Shown here: in pieces, positions 32,134 to 32,231 of the stretch
How the letters are laid out: every line of letters starts with the position of its first letter
Position numbering within the stretch: the stretch's first letter is position 1
NCBI GenBank assembly: GCA_024226535.1
Contig: JAAELP010000128.1
Coordinates: forward strand, 1-32,231
Origin: Planctomycetota bacterium
GTDB lineage: Bacteria; Planctomycetota; Phycisphaerae; Phycisphaerales; SM1A02
DNA: 32,231 nucleotides
Direction: 5' to 3'
Notes under the pieces: model-generated
What the model was told of the DNA's origin: nothing
Seen by the model: only the letters and a program-made list of their open reading frames with translations
Database searches by the model: none
Program-made: the position numbers and the translations under genes

Positions 32134-32231
32134 TCAGGCCGCGCGTCGTTGCGCGGTCACGGCGTGGGTCGGGAACGCGAGCGTGGCAGGCCCGCCGACG
32201 AGGCGCTCATACAGCTCCGCGAGGCGCTCGC
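32134..32231 (-). CDS. C-terminus of a glycosyltransferase entering from the right edge
   Basis: The minus frame from the right edge to TGA at 32136-32134 encodes the last 31 residues of a protein, ERLAELYERL near the edge and ending AQRRAA. ERLAELYERLV resembles the final helix of GT4 glycosyltransferases, compare ARLAEIYQSLA in the protein encoded at 20863-22077. It carries the shared R-x-A-A end. The polysaccharide locus therefore probably continues beyond the window. Confidence 0.6.
   Translation of the reverse strand, partial: ERLAELYERLVGGPATLAFPTHAVTAQRRAA

Overview
The window is GC-rich and gene-dense, and it looks like a chromosomal segment of a planctomycete, probably of the Phycisphaerae type. 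Two secreted proteins carry the short Asp/Asn-rich, dockerin-like tails common in that group: DCNGNGVVDACD (residues 955-966 of the protein starting at 3959) and the C-terminus of the protein ending at 9408. Most adjacent genes overlap by 4 bases (ATGA or GTGA). No tRNA, rRNA, CRISPR array or insertion sequence was seen, and no stretch longer than about 230 bases lacks a gene.

Layout. (1) 1-3959, minus: a large secreted metzincin protease with duplicated C-terminal modules, running off the left edge. (2) 4187-9408, plus: a six-gene, tightly coupled operon. In order it encodes a nucleotidyltransferase-SET fusion, a VKOR-DsbA disulfide-forming fusion, an 87-residue Tat-type precursor with a six-cysteine knottin-like core, a PqqD-like protein, an HprK-like kinase and a secreted dockerin-tailed protein. 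(3) 9410-27069, minus: a Wzx/Wzy-type exopolysaccharide cluster. It holds an initiating sugar transferase, a chain-length/BY-kinase-like protein, several glycosyltransferases including an Alg13/Alg14-like pair, polymerase, flippase, acyltransferase, sugar aminotransferase, FrhB-like protein and pyruvyl transferase. (4) 27218-28192: a small membrane protein and a DUF488 protein, tail to tail. (5) 28297-31089, minus: rmlA, rmlD and an rmlB-like gene (dTDP-rhamnose pathway, no rmlC in view). (6) 31296-32231: an unrecognised plus-strand gene, a 12-bp tandem repeat, and the C-terminus of another glycosyltransferase entering from the right.

How the genes may work together. Region 3 plus region 5 would build and export a polysaccharide containing rhamnose or a related deoxysugar, amino-sugar, acyl and pyruvyl groups by the Wzy route. 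Region 2 looks like a self-contained system that makes a small disulfide-rich peptide. The precursor lies between its likely oxidase and a PqqD/kinase pair of the sort that tailors ribosomally made peptides. I regard this operon as the best candidate for an undescribed system.

A second unexpected signal is at protein C-termini. Ten of the 18 polysaccharide and rhamnose proteins whose ends are visible finish in Arg-x-Ala-Ala-stop, with varied codons, and none of the eight plus-strand proteins does. Several enzymes also have altered key residues: an Arg in the P-loop of the BY-kinase-like protein, and Thr-Gly-Arg instead of Thr-Asp-Glu in the RmlB-like protein.
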